Assembly: GCA_037953745.1 (NCBI GenBank)
Contig: JBAKBP010003140.1
Coordinates: forward strand, 95,744 to 159,743
From: Lithodes maja
Taxonomy: Eukaryota > Arthropoda > Malacostraca > Decapoda > Lithodidae
Length of the DNA: 64,000 bases
Direction of reading: 5' to 3'
A program made the position numbers and the translations under genes. Positions 1-9,582 of this stretch are shown piece after piece; positions within the stretch are counted from its first letter, which is position 1; each line of letters starts with the position of its first letter. The notes under the pieces are model-generated. The model made no database searches. It worked only from the letters and a program-made list of their open reading frames with translations, and was not told the DNA's origin.

Positions 1-535
1 TCACCGAGGCAAGAGGAGGGGTACCCCCCAGGCGAGACGGGACGTGAAGGGCAGGAAGAGAAGAAGGAGGAGGAGCAGGACGACGGGAGGGGGAAGGCTG
101 GCCGGGTGAAAGGAGGCCAGAAGGAGCCGCGGGGGGAAACAGAGCAAGGACCCCCGGGGCTGAGAGAACAGGGCGGCCCGACACCGAGGCGGAGGAGGGA
201 GGGACCTCCACCGTGGGACGAGACCGTGAAGGAAGAAGAGGCACTGAAGCAGGTGAAGTAGGAGAAGCAACGACACCCAGGCGGACCCTCCTGGACAGTG
301 TAGGAGGGAGCAGAGGGCCAGCGACAGCACGAACAACCGCGCGCGGAGAGGACAACGGAAGAGGAAGTCGTCTGGGCTAGGAAAGCGGGCGGAAGGGAGG
401 AGAGCCCCTATCTGTAGAGGCCAGGGGAGGGCGCACAGGAGCAGAGCCGCTAACCCCGGCCTCAGGGCGAGAACCAAGACGAGGGCGACGGGCGACGTCA
501 AGGCGAGCAGGAGGACGACGAGGGGCAGTAGCGAG
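1..535. other. GC-rich purine-biased stretch, no gene
   Basis: Dominated by G/A-rich low-complexity sequence. Long open frames on both strands here (for example 1-501 minus, rich in Leu/Pro/Ser) reflect composition rather than a recognisable protein. A plus-strand frame open from base 1 to 261 is rich in Glu/Gly/Arg/Pro and could be the tail of a retroelement ORF1 lying mostly outside the window, but nothing diagnostic is visible. Confidence 0.4.
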
Positions 536-559
536 GCGAGCGAGAGCGTGGAGGCTTAG

Positions 560-793
560 GTTGACCAGTAGCGTAGGTGAACCATATGATACCCAGCTCG
601 CCTTGTACCAGTAGTGCCAACCCCAGATGGGACGTCACAACGGCGTCCACGTATTCCAGGTACCTATTTACAGCTAGGGGAACTGAGGCTAACACATGAA
701 AGGAGACAAGCCCAATTCGTCACCGCCCGGGCTGGGATTGAACCCCCGACCCCTCGTGTGTGAGACGAGAGCTCCACCTACGAGGCTACGGGC
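560..793 (-). mobile_element. tRNA-derived SINE with tRNA-Val(CAC)-like head
   Basis: Read on the minus strand, 793 to 725 has a B box matching GGTTCAATCC and an anticodon arm of five pairs (CTCGT/ACGAG) closing the loop CTCACAC, which gives anticodon CAC. The acceptor stem pairs at only about five of seven positions and the T stem is imperfect. It therefore reads as a decayed tRNA-derived SINE head rather than a working tRNA gene. The body continues toward about 560 and includes a CTGTAAATAGGTACCTGG tract of the kind found in SINE bodies. The 3' boundary is uncertain. Confidence 0.55.
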
Positions 794-809
794 TGTGTTG
801 AACGGCCGG

Positions 810-1436
810 CAGTCGGGTCAGGGATACCCAGGGTGACGCGGAACCGGGCGGCAACAAAGGCCGGGGAACGGCGGCCCACAGGCCCAATGTGGCGGGAGAC
901 CATCGGCCACACCGACGGAAGGGAAGCAGAGGCCACAGCCGCCGCCGAGGAACCAGGGCCATGGAGCAGCACAACCACCAGGGCCAGACACGGGCCACAC
1001 AGAGCAGGGAGGTAGGCCGTAGAGGACACAAAGAGCGAGTGGCGCAAGCAGGACATGTGGCTCACCAAGCAAGGGGAGCGACAACCAAGGCGAAAGCAAA
1101 GCAGCCGACCAGCACGAGAAGAACACACACCAGAACCAGCACGTCGAAGGTGTAAGTGGAGAGAATGTCCAAGAAGAACCAGGGAAGGAGCATGGGGAAA
1201 CAGGAACACACATGCAAACAGGTATCCGTACTCACCATAAACTGGGAGCACAGAGGTAGGTGAGGAGGGCGACCGAGGCGGAAGAGCACCAGCAGAACCT
1301 GCAAAGATGGAGAAAGTGTTAACCACCACTCAACATCTTACATGCAGGGCCTATAACACCAGGAAAGTGCATACACCAATATAGTATCAGGCAACAATAT
1401 GACATAAAAAAGGTCAACAGTGAAAGCCAACTATAA
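810..1436. other. intergenic, no supported gene
   Basis: GC-rich stretch giving way to AT-richer sequence. Several overlapping open frames on both strands lack recognisable motifs. I see no gene, RNA or element boundary here. Confidence 0.4.
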
Positions 1437-1579
1437 CCGCAAATTTGCGGGCCAATGGAGGTAGAACCGTACCGACACAAACCCCCCACATCTCCGCGGG
1501 ACCCCCCAGCGATCGTCGCAAATTTGCGGGGAGCCGAAATGTCCCAGAGGACCGAATCGAGCACACCGCAAATTTGCGG
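1437..1579. repeat. Three copies of palindrome CCGCAAATTTGCGG
   Basis: The 14-bp perfect palindrome CCGCAAATTTGCGG occurs at 1437-1450 and 1566-1579. A 12-bp version (CGCAAATTTGCG) lies at 1517-1528, and all three copies are followed by extra G. Spacing is about 79 and 50 bp. Such dyads are typical binding sites for dimeric DNA-binding proteins, but no function can be assigned from sequence alone. Confidence 0.8.
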
Positions 1580-2874
1580 GACCGGCCGAGATGGTCCGAT
1601 GCCGAAAAAGCGAGAGGAGCGTCTAGGAAAACCAAAAAAGGCCCGCAAACAAGCGTCAACTCCTTATGAACTCCAAGCGACGATGACCATCAAGCTGAGC
1701 AGTGCCTTCCTTGATAATATCCTGACTCAACCGGTCAAGGGAGAGGCAAGGAAGACACACCAGGGGAGAGGAGGCACATCCCCCAGGAACCACCCAACCC
1801 ACAGAGATAGAGCAAAGCCCATGAGGAGAAGTGGCAGGTTGGGTGGTTTGGCACAAACAGGGGCCCCCGTGGGGTACCCCAGGATTGGGCAAAAGGCTAT
1901 GAAAGGATGGAGGTGAAAACAGGAAGGGAACACAAAAACCAATAAATGAAACTGGCGAGAAAAAGGGTGGCCTAGCCGTGAGTAGAGAATGTGTCAGGGG
2001 CGAAAAACCCTGTGGTATGGGGGAGAGGCCCCCGTGGGGTACCCCTGGATATCACGAACCACCAAGCGCCCAGGCCCTTGAGACACAGTGAAGGCTCGAA
2101 AGGGGGGACTCGGGAATAACGCTATTTATGCGGCCGACACAAACCCTACAAACAGCACCGCCACCACGAAATCTCATATTGTGAACCAACTGTACACCTA
2201 GGCTATGAAAAAATGAGAACTCATAGGGGCATAGCAATTCCTGAATGAGAAAACGAGCTAGGCTAATTGAAGCTAAAAGCTAAACCATGCCCAGACTAAC
2301 AGGAAAAAAGAATATGAAAAGAGAAAGAATGAAAAACATATACGAGGAACGCCAGGCGCCCCCGTACCTTCGGTAAGCTATTTCCACACGCGTCTCCATT
2401 ATACACACTTAGGAGCCCATTTACGTGTGCCCTAGATCACGTAACATCTGTCTAACAAAAAAGAAGGCCAGAAAAGCCGAAACTAACCTAAACAGGGTGA
2501 ATTAAAGGAGCACAACAAAAGCGACTTCATTCAATGGAGCGCGTGAAAAAATGATAACAAGAGAGGGTCGCTCATGCGCACGTTCGACAGGGATCTGCAC
2601 ATGACGGAACACGGGATGGGCCTTAAGCGGTAACTAAGGTAAACCCCTTTTTCTTCTCTTCTATGCTTTTTTCACCTTCGGTGGTAGTTTTGGTTAATGT
2701 ACAACGTCTCCTAGAGCAAGATAAGGAGTAGACTCTAGACGTTTTCTTTTTAACCGCGGTTGGAATGACGACATAGCAGTCAAAATAGACAAGTCGTCAT
2801 TGCAATTAGGTTAATAGCCTTGACGTTGGATTTGCCAAGACTACTAACAAATTCAAGTGCATTGGGGTTTGTAA
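1580..2874. other. intergenic, no supported gene
   Basis: No convincing coding region. The short string GCCCCCGTGGGGTACCCC appears near 1863 and near 2028, so a small repeat may be present. From 2240 the sequence is AT-richer and featureless up to the poly-T that ends the neighbouring minus-strand LINE. Confidence 0.4.
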
Positions 2875-5800
2875 TTTTTTTTTTTTTTTCTATGTGATTG
2901 AGGGAGGCAAAAGGCATAACTGCCTATAGCGAGTGCCTCCCCCATAGTTGAAAGAGAGACAGGGCCAAAATCAAGGGACGTTCGAGCCAAAATGCCTGGA
3001 CACACGGAGTTTGAAGCAATTTAAGTCATAGGAAGAGGGAAAGACTGATTCTGGGAGAGAGTTCCAGAGCTCAGATGTTGAGTAGAAGAAAGTTTGAGAG
3101 TAACGTTTCACTCTTGGGTTGGAGAGTTGCACAGAGTAGGGGTGGGATTGAGTTGCAAGACGGGTACCACGTGCCCTACGTAAAGGAGGTGGTATGCACT
3201 GGGATAGCTCTGAGGAACACTGATTATTATAGTAGCGATAGAATAGCGAGAGAGATGCAACATTGCGGCGGAGAGAGAGAGATTGCAGAGAGTTGGTGAG
3301 TGGACGTGAGTTAATGATACGAAAGGCCTTCCTTTCAACTTTGTCTAGGAGAGCGGTGTGAGAGGAACCTCCCCACACATGTGAACAATACTCAATACAA
3401 GGGTGCACTATGCCCCTGTACAGAGCAAGAAGCTGTGCAGGGGAAAAGAACCCCCTAAGGCGGTTGAGCACACCCAGCTTCTGGGAGGCTGCCTTAGCAA
3501 GACTGGTAATATGGTCCTTCCAAATGAGAGCAGAAGAAAAAGAGACACCAAGAATATTGAGAGAAGATGAAGGGTTGATTTTTGTATTGTTGAAGAATAA
3601 GGGATAGTCCGCTGGGAGATCCTGACGGGTAGATAGATGGAGAAATTGGGTTTTGGAAGCATTAAAGTTAACAAGGTTTTCTCTGCCCCAATTGGAAATA
3701 GTATTTAGATCAGAATTTAAGAGTTCTATGGCTTCGTTACGTTTGTCGTTGAGGGATTGCTGGCTGGGGCGTTCTGAAAAACTAATGGAGTAGTGTAAGG
3801 TTGAGTCGTCTGCGTATGAATGGATGGGAATTAAGGTACAGTTAAGGAGATCATTTATAAAAATTAGAAAGAGAATAGGAGATAGGACAGAGCCCTGAGG
3901 AACACCAGAGTTTATAGGGTGAGGAAGTGAACAATGGCCGTCCACAACCGCAGCTATGGAACGGCCGGAAAGGAAATTAGAGACAAAGGCACAGATGGAG
4001 GGATAGAAACCGAAGGAGGGTAGTTTAGAAATTAAAGATTTATGCCAGACTCCATCGAAGGCTTTCGATATGTCTAGTGCAATAGAAAAAGTCTCACCGA
4101 AGTCCCGAAAAGAGGATGACCAAGAGTTAGTAAGATATGAAAGAAGATCACCAGTAGAGCGACCCTTAAGGAAGCCATACTGGCGATCTGAGAGCAGATT
4201 ATGAGAAGAGAAATGCTTAAGAAATTTGGAAGCAAGAATAGTTTCAAAAACTTTAGAAAGACGAGAGATAAGAGCAATTGGACGATAGTTGGAGGGTTGA
4301 GAGCGGTCACCCTTCTTTGGGACAGGTTGAATGTGAGCAAACTTCCAGCATGAAGGGAAGACGTTAGAGGATAGACAGAGACGAAAGAGTTTGCCTAGGC
4401 AGGGAGTCAGCACGGAAGCACAGTTTTTTAGAACAACAGGAGGAACACCGTCCGGACCGTACGCCTTATTAGTGTTAAGCCCAGAGAGGGTAGAAAGTAC
4501 ATCTTTAGAAGAGATAAGGATATTAGGCATAAGTAAGAGAGAGGAGGGCGGAGAGGGAGGAATAGCACCGGAATCATCCAAGGTGGAGTTTCTAGCAAAA
4601 GTTTGAGCGAAGAGTTTAGCTTTGTCAGAGGAAGAAGTGATGGTTGTGCCATCAGAGTGGGAAAGGGGAGGGAAAGACGAGGAAGAGAAATTGTTGGAGA
4701 GGTTTTTGGCTAGATGCCAGAAAGCTTGGGAAGAGCTAGAGTTGGATAGTTCAGTGCATTTATTATTGATGAAAGAGTGTTTGGCAAGTCGAAGAACAGA
4801 TTTGGCTTGATTCCGGGCAGAAACATATGAAGAATGAGAGTCTTGAGTTTTAAGGCGTCGGTACCGTTTGAATGCTTCCTCCTTATTGCGGACAGCAGTA
4901 GAACAGGCGTGAGTAAACCAAGATTTTTTAGCATTAGTCTGAGAGAAAGAGAATGGAATGTATGCTTCCATGCCCGATAGGATTACCTCGGTAATGCGTT
5001 CAGCACTCTCCTCGGGTCCTCGGCCATGGAAGCAGAAATCATTCCATGGGAAATCAAAGAAGTACTGCCGAAGAGCTTCCCAGTCGGCAGCGCCAAAGTG
5101 CCACAAGCGCCGCCGGCTAGGAGGATCGGGTGGCTGTACTGGAGAGATAGGACAGGTGACAGAAATAAGTTTATGGTCGGAGGAGCCCAAAGGAGAGAAA
5201 AGATCGACAGTATAAGAAGAAGGGTTAGAAGTTAGAAACAGGTCAAGAATGTTGGGCCGATCTCCGATGCGATCCGGGATACGGGTGGGTTGCTGAACTA
5301 ACTGCTCTAGGTCATTTAGGATAGAAAAGACGTAGGCTTGTTCACCAGGTGGATCAGTAGTGTGAGAGGAGAGCCATTGGCGGTGGTGAACGTTGAAATC
5401 TCCTAAGATGGAGATTTCTGAGAAAGGAGAAATGGATAGAATGTGTTCCACTGTAGAGTTTAGATAGTCAAAGAATTTAGGAAAGTTGGTAGAGTTAGGG
5501 GAAAGATAGACAGCACAGAAATATTTAGTAAGAGAATGACAGGAAAGTTTGAGCCATAAAGTTGAGAATTCAGAGGAGTCTAAATCGGGAACACGAGAGC
5601 AAGTGAGTTTGTTGTGCACATATGCACAACATCCGCCATTGGCTTTGAAACTAGGATAGAGAAAGTAGGAGGATACAGAGAAGGGGTTGCTGGATGTTGC
5701 TACAGACACCTGGGTTTCGGTGAGGAAGAGAAGATCAGGTTTGTAGGAGGAGAGATGGTGCTCAACAGAGTGAAAGTTAGAGGAAAGTCCGCGAATGTTG

Positions 5801-5930
5801 CAGAAATTAATAGAAAGAGTAACAGGCCGAGGTCCAGGTAATTGTGTGGGGTCGTCAGGGGATGGTCGGTTGGGTGAGGGGGCATTTATGGTCCCCCCCC
5901 CCTGGGGACTCCGAGGTTGGGCTAAAATTC
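2875..5930 (-). mobile_element. Non-LTR retrotransposon (LINE), near-complete 3' part
   Basis: A minus-strand LINE with a poly-A tail (poly-T at 2875-2889 on the plus strand), a short 3' UTR containing a GGCAxxACTGCC hairpin and a full endonuclease-RT frame. The 3' UTR matches the 49-bp tandem repeats at 57.0-57.5 kb and the truncated copy at 13961-14265. The 5' end is not defined. Two TGA codons at 5929-5934 close the frame upstream, and ORF1 cannot be recognised. The family belongs to the APE-endonuclease LINEs of the Jockey/CR1/I assemblage. Confidence 0.85.
2971..5928 (-). CDS. LINE ORF2: APE endonuclease-reverse transcriptase
   Basis: An uninterrupted frame of about 986 codons, from just after tandem TGA codons to the stop at 2971. 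It encodes the retrotransposition enzyme that nicks target DNA and reverse-transcribes the element RNA. Visible in order: the endonuclease opening motif FCNIRGL (about residue 45), the acidic block FLTETQ (68-73), ILGDFNVHH (about 174) and SSDHKL (about 249). The RT follows with YRPIAL, a GVPQGSVLSP block and the catalytic YADD (genome 3805-3816, about residue 705). A C-terminal thumb-like region has the usual HVWGG block. All catalytic motifs look intact. No ATG opens the frame before the endonuclease. A GTG at 5707-5709 begins the longest conventional call but would cut off the first endonuclease motifs. Translation probably depends on ORF1 or re-initiation, or the 5' end is damaged. Confidence 0.88.
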   Translation of the reverse strand: MLAQPRSPQGGGTINAPSPNRPSPDDPTQLPGPRPVTLSINFCNIRGLSSNFHSVEHHLSSYKPDLLFLTETQVSVATSSNPFSVSSYFLYPSFKANGGCCAYVHNKLTCSRVPDLDSSEFSTLWLKLSCHSLTKYFCAVYLSPNSTNFPKFFDYLNSTVEHILSISPFSEISILGDFNVHHRQWLSSHTTDPPGEQAYVFSILNDLEQLVQQPTRIPDRIGDRPNILDLFLTSNPSSYTVDLFSPLGSSDHKLISVTCPISPVQPPDPPSRRRLWHFGAADWEALRQYFFDFPWNDFCFHGRGPEESAERITEVILSGMEAYIPFSFSQTNAKKSWFTHACSTAVRNKEEAFKRYRRLKTQDSHSSYVSARNQAKSVLRLAKHSFINNKCTELSNSSSSQAFWHLAKNLSNNFSSSSFPPLSHSDGTTITSSSDKAKLFAQTFARNSTLDDSGAIPPSPPSSLLLMPNILISSKDVLSTLSGLNTNKAYGPDGVPPVVLKNCASVLTPCLGKLFRLCLSSNVFPSCWKFAHIQPVPKKGDRSQPSNYRPIALISRLSKVFETILASKFLKHFSSHNLLSDRQYGFLKGRSTGDLLSYLTNSWSSSFRDFGETFSIALDISKAFDGVWHKSLISKLPSFGFYPSICAFVSNFLSGRSIAAVVDGHCSLPHPINSGVPQGSVLSPILFLIFINDLLNCTLIPIHSYADDSTLHYSISFSERPSQQSLNDKRNEAIELLNSDLNTISNWGRENLVNFNASKTQFLHLSTRQDLPADYPLFFNNTKINPSSSLNILGVSFSSALIWKDHITSLAKAASQKLGVLNRLRGFFSPAQLLALYRGIVHPCIEYCSHVWGGSSHTALLDKVERKAFRIINSRPLTNSLQSLSLRRNVASLSLFYRYYNNQCSSELSQCIPPPLRRARGTRLATQSHPYSVQLSNPRVKRYSQTFFYSTSELWNSLPESVFPSSYDLNCFKLRVSRHFGSNVP

Positions 5931-6272
5931 ATCATTTTGTGTTTTTTAAATTTTGGTGTGGAGGAATGAAGTGTGGTGTGCATGTTTAGTGTAGTAAAGT
6001 GGATAGGAGGAGGAGGTGTTTGTGAGAGCTAGCTGGATTGCTCTCAGTGTAAATGAGGCACAAAGAAAATCAGTAAGAGAGGCCAAGCAAATGAAACAGG
6101 AGTTCCAGCGACTCTTTATCACATGCCTATAACCTCACCTGGGTCTAGCCCTGATCGATTGGTGCCTACAATCTCCCCACCAGTACAGTTAATGGAGGAT
6201 TAATGTTAAGAACGGGGTGTTCCTTAATCATAGAAGGCCTCTAATCCGGACGATCACTAAGTTGAGTGTTCA
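5931..6272. other. intergenic, no supported gene
   Basis: AT-rich sequence upstream of the LINE with no recognisable feature. It may contain LINE 5' UTR or an ORF1 remnant. Confidence 0.35.
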
Positions 6273-6280
6273 GTTATTAG

Positions 6281-6447
6281 CAGTGGCGGATCCAGGCCCC
6301 CCCCCCCCCCCCCCTTAGTGACCAAAATTGTGCCCTTACATCTGATATATACTGCATTTTATCAGAACTACAATACATATAAAGTTATGGCGCCCCTCAT
6401 GTATATATATCAGCCCTCCCCTTAAGCCTGAGCTGGATCCGCTCCTG
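6281..6447. mobile_element. hAT-type MITE with 8-bp target duplication
   Basis: A 167-bp element flanked by an exact 8-bp duplication GTTATTAG (6273-6280 and 6448-6455). Termini are inverted repeats, CAGTGGCGGATCCAG at the left and the complement of CAGGAGCGGATCCAG at the right. The CAG start and the 8-bp duplication are typical of hAT non-autonomous elements. A C-run follows the left terminus. It has no coding capacity. Confidence 0.85.
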
Positions 6448-6468
6448 GTTATTAGTTAATATACAATC

Positions 6469-6631
6469 CAGGTCTCCCTCACTATTCGATACCCCAATTT
6501 AGGATATCATTATAGGTTTTTAGGTGTTTGGGTTTTGGCTGGTCCGAAAATGAATACCCATTTACCCGATTAATTTTATTTATGATCGGGTTTTCAGGAA
6601 CGTAACCCAATCATAAATCGAGGAAGACCTG
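6469..6631. mobile_element. MITE with CAGGTCTYCCTC termini
   Basis: A 163-bp element beginning CAGGTCTCCCTC and ending with the complement of CAGGTCTTCCTC. The inner sequence matches the copy at 14271-14447 in the opposite orientation, which confirms a dispersed family. No clear target duplication is visible, so the superfamily is unassigned. Confidence 0.7.
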
Positions 6632-6680
6632 AAAGTGATGTCTCGGCACCAAGTATATTTTGATCCATAATTGGTATCCG

Positions 6681-6790
6681 CAACTGTGGTTAGTGCGTGG
6701 AATTTTCGGTGTGAGTATCCTAGGTTCGAATCCTTGGAGTACCACATGTATTCATTAGTTTCATTGGTTTCATTGATTTCATTAATTAGG
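6681..6790 (+). mobile_element. tRNA-derived SINE fragment
   Basis: An A-box-like TGGTTAGTGCGTGG (6687-6700) and a B box GGTTCGAATCC (6723-6733) lie at tRNA spacing. They are followed by CCACATG and a degenerate TTTCATT repeat tail. The anticodon area (TTTTCGGTGTG) and the CACATG junction recur in the SINE at 53.6 kb, and the tail recurs at 7.6 kb. Confidence 0.7.
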
Positions 6791-6946
6791 TTTTGGTTTG
6801 TTTTAGTTAGTTTATTTTTCAAGTTTTACATTATAATTATTTGTAAGTTAATTGGTAGGTTGGTGATAATAAGAATCTACTATAATAAAGACTAAAAATA
6901 ATGGACTCGGCTTTGGTTTGACACCCTGGTCTTCTGTTCTCCTCAG

Positions 6947-7129
6947 CTGCCGAACCCCTGTGAGACAACCGTCTGTAGCCACATCTGCGCCCTGTCTGCC
7001 ATGTCTCCCAAAGGCTACAGCTGTCTGTGTCCGGCCGATATGATGCTGAAGGACGACCAACACACCTGCCAGCCCTCCTCCACACCCGACACACCCGCTA
7101 CCAATACACTGACCGGGAAGAGGGGGGAG
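6947..7129 (+). CDS. Candidate host exon: LDL-receptor-type EGF-like domain
   Basis: A pyrimidine tract and acceptor (TTCTGTTCTCCTCAG, ending 6946) precede an open frame. The frame encodes a six-cysteine EGF-like module with spacing C-x4-C-x3-C-x11-C-x-C-x12-C, including the blocks CSHIC, GYSCLCP and DDQHTC. This is the style of the EGF repeats in LDL-receptor/LRP/vitellogenin-receptor proteins, where such domains sit between ligand-binding repeats and beta-propellers in extracellular regions. A possible donor is GAG|GTGTAG at 7129/7130, giving an exon of 183 bp (61 codons). Without splicing the frame stops at 7133-7135 after a Ser/Thr/Pro-rich tail. Neighbouring exons are not visible, so it could be a real exon of a gene with large transposon-filled introns or a stranded duplicate. 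It is the only non-transposon coding candidate here. Confidence 0.6.
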
Positions 7130-7135
7130 GTGTAG

Positions 7136-7562
7136 GAGAGAGAGAGAGAGAGAGGGAGATGTGTAAGGTATAGACAAAAGAAATGGTAGGTTTAGGGCTA
7201 TAAGAAAAAACAGATATATGGAATAGAGAGAGAGACAGAGAGAAAGGGAACAAAGGTAGCACAGAGAGTAAACAAACTGAAGAGAGAGAGATAGAGAAAA
7301 ATATAGAAAGAACGAGAAGGGGCACTAACATGTATATGAGTAACCCACATACACTAATCAGCATATTATAAGGTGACACCAATTTGAATCTTTAAATCCA
7401 AGAAGAGATCAAGAGGAGAGAGAATGGGCAAGAACAGGTGTTTCGTAGTGACCTGTGTACCATACGTCTGTCCGGGGCAACACCTGTATGTGCCCCTCTG
7501 ATATGAAGCGCATCTGTCATGGATATAAAATCATAGTCATGTAGTTAACCTACTCTTTAACT
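7136..7562. other. AG-rich intronic-looking sequence
   Basis: A GA microsatellite (7136-7160) and further GA-rich stretches. At about 7431-7525 a short patch resembles a decayed second EGF-like exon across two frames (see findings). Otherwise nothing is seen. Confidence 0.35.
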
Positions 7563-7660
7563 GTCTTGATGGTGTAATGGTTAGAGTATTTAAGGTCTGT
7601 ATGTGGTATACCAGGTTCGAATCCCGGGAGGATCACATGCTTTCATTAATTTCATTGGGA
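7563..7660 (+). mobile_element. tRNA-derived SINE fragment
   Basis: A-box-like GATGGTGTAATGGTTAGA (near 7568-7585) and B box GGTTCGAATCC (7614-7624), then GATCACATGC and a TTTCATTAATTTCATTGG tail. The same tail follows the SINE at 6.7 kb. The head is too degenerate to name a tRNA. Confidence 0.7.
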
Positions 7661-8552
7661 GGTGTTTGGTGTTGGGAGTTAATTTAATTAATTATATTAT
7701 TTTAGACAGGAAGCGAGAGAGAGAGAGAGGTATGTGATGTGGAAAATATATCTGAAAGTAAAACGGGCGAGAAATGGATGTAGGGTGCAAGAAAGGGATA
7801 CAATTAAATCTGTTAAGTAGAAGAGGATTGTAAAGACAAGATAAATATAGAGTAGGGTAAAAAAAAAAGAGATAAAATGGGCATTAAACTGTGGTTAAAA
7901 GTCTTAGGATTTAACTTTACCATAGCCAATATTTAAAAAACCTACTTGATGGAACTAAAAGTTATGTTTAATATCTAAGAAAAGCAAGTTGCTTAGCTTA
8001 CTTATATAACAAGAAGAATATTCAGCTTTACTTAATTTTGATATATTTCATAAATACAGTATCTACATTATTTCTTAGCTAATGTAAATTGCTCAAAAAC
8101 TCTCACTGCTCAGTTTCCAAAGTGTTGTGTTGATTGGTCTCAGCACTGTACACAAGATATACAATTATTTCTGTTCATTAATAAGGGAGATCCAAATAAT
8201 TAGAGATAAGTAAAGGGAAATCAATAGATAGAGTTAGACTAGGACCAGCAGGCCCTGTCTGTTAAATCCAAAATCTGTTAAATCAAAGTCCTTTCAATTG
8301 AGGGTCGACTCTATGTCCAACTATAACAAGAACGATAAACATGCATGGATTATAATAAGTTTACATGCTCACACCTTTGCAGGTAAGCTAATTAACTAGT
8401 TTACAAACTTTTTGTTACAATTGTACATTACGTATAATAATATGAGTGTAATTGCCGCTATCTGTGGTGATAACCACCACAATAATACAAAAGACGTGCA
8501 TTTTTCCTTAGCTTTGGTTTGGTGTGGAGAAGGCCGAACACCTCATTTATGT
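7661..8552. other. AT-rich intergenic or intronic, nothing recognised
   Basis: A short GA microsatellite near 7707 and an A-run at 7860. No open frame, RNA or element boundary is visible. Confidence 0.4.
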
Positions 8553-8753
8553 TTAACCATTCAGTACCGGTGACGTGTTTTGTATTATATCCTGGCAACT
8601 ATTAGACAGTTTTATTCGGCTTATCCATTAAACGGTTACAGACTATCTCAATTATTCCATTAAGGTCCTATATATCCTTCCAGAGCTTCATAAAAATTTC
8701 TAAATGTAGCTAAAATCAAATGATAAAGACGTCACCCGTACAGAAGGGGTTAA
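8553..8753. mobile_element. TTAA-flanked (piggyBac-like) MITE
   Basis: A 201-bp unit bounded by TTAA on each side (8553-8556 and 8750-8753). Inverted termini read TTAACCATTCAGTACCGG on the left and, complemented, TTAACCCCTTCTGTACGG on the right, both continuing GTGACGT. TTAA duplications and CCC-starting termini are characteristic of piggyBac-type elements. No coding capacity. Confidence 0.75.
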
Positions 8754-9270
8754 GAATACGGCTCTTAGCAATAACAGTGTTTGTTATGTTGCATGCAGTC
8801 ATTTCCTATAAAAACTAGAAGAAAAACTTACATCAAAGTTGTGACAAATGTAACACGACTTTTAACTTTGACCGTACAGTCACAAGCATAAATGCTGCAA
8901 CATCAACCAGATAATGTCAACTCCTTCATCACGAAAGATTTATACTAAGCTGAATAAAATCGTCTGACGGTAGCTAGAATGAAATATAGAAGTCATTGTA
9001 AGTTTGAATAAAAAGTTTAGCAATACTTTTCGGGACGAAGGGATGATCATAATCTGGTTGGTGTCGCAGTATTTATGCTCGTGGCTGTACATTCAAGTGA
9101 AGGGCATTATTACCTAAAGTATTACAGCTTGTAGCTTTCTTGCAACTAGTTTAGCTTAGTGAAGCTTCTTTCAGTGTATAAACAAATTGTAAAGGCTCAG
9201 GCTAGGGTGTGAAAAGATGAAAGACCCTCTATTTGTAAGGGTCTGAAGAGTTTTTATTAAAGGTGTATAA
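8754..9270. other. AT-rich, nothing recognised
   Basis: No open frame or element boundary found between the two MITEs. Confidence 0.4.
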
Positions 9271-9480
9271 AGCCGGAGTCACATGAGCCGTTTTTCGAGC
9301 AATTTTTATGAGCAATTGTAGTCTGGCAAGCTTAAAATTTCAGTTATATCAGAAATCTGCCACCTAATATAATCTACCTTCAGTCTAGTTACCGATACCA
9401 GTGTGAAAAGTCCCGAAATATAACGAGAAAAAACTTGCTCATGGAAAATTGCCGGAAAAAGCGCTCGTGTGACAGCGGCT
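9271..9480. mobile_element. MITE with TAA flanks (PIF/Harbinger-like)
   Basis: Imperfect inverted termini AGCCGGAGTCACATGAGC and, complemented from the right, AGCCGCTGTCACACGAGC. Further inside, the inverted match continues through TTTTTC, GCAATTTT and ATGAGCAA. TAA is present on both flanks (9268-9270, 9481-9483), which would fit the 3-bp TWA duplication of PIF/Harbinger elements. The superfamily call is tentative. Confidence 0.6.
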
Positions 9481-9582
9481 TAAATTAAAGTTCTATTCCT
9501 TTTTTTTCTTAACCTCTTTCAGTTTCTATTGATGCACTATACAGGTATGTAATGTGTTGTAATTGGTGGTAGTATATAACGT

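Noticed and set aside
1..501. 166-codon minus-strand frame
   Set aside because: Leu/Pro/Ser-rich translation of purine-biased sequence; no motif, and other frames here are equally open.
725..793. Functional tRNA-Val gene
   Set aside because: Anticodon arm and B box are good but acceptor and T stems are imperfect and a SINE-like body follows.
778..1329. Overlapping minus-strand frames of 80-183 codons
   Set aside because: Several frames are open at once in GC-rich DNA, none with recognisable domains; the region overlaps a tRNA-like SINE.
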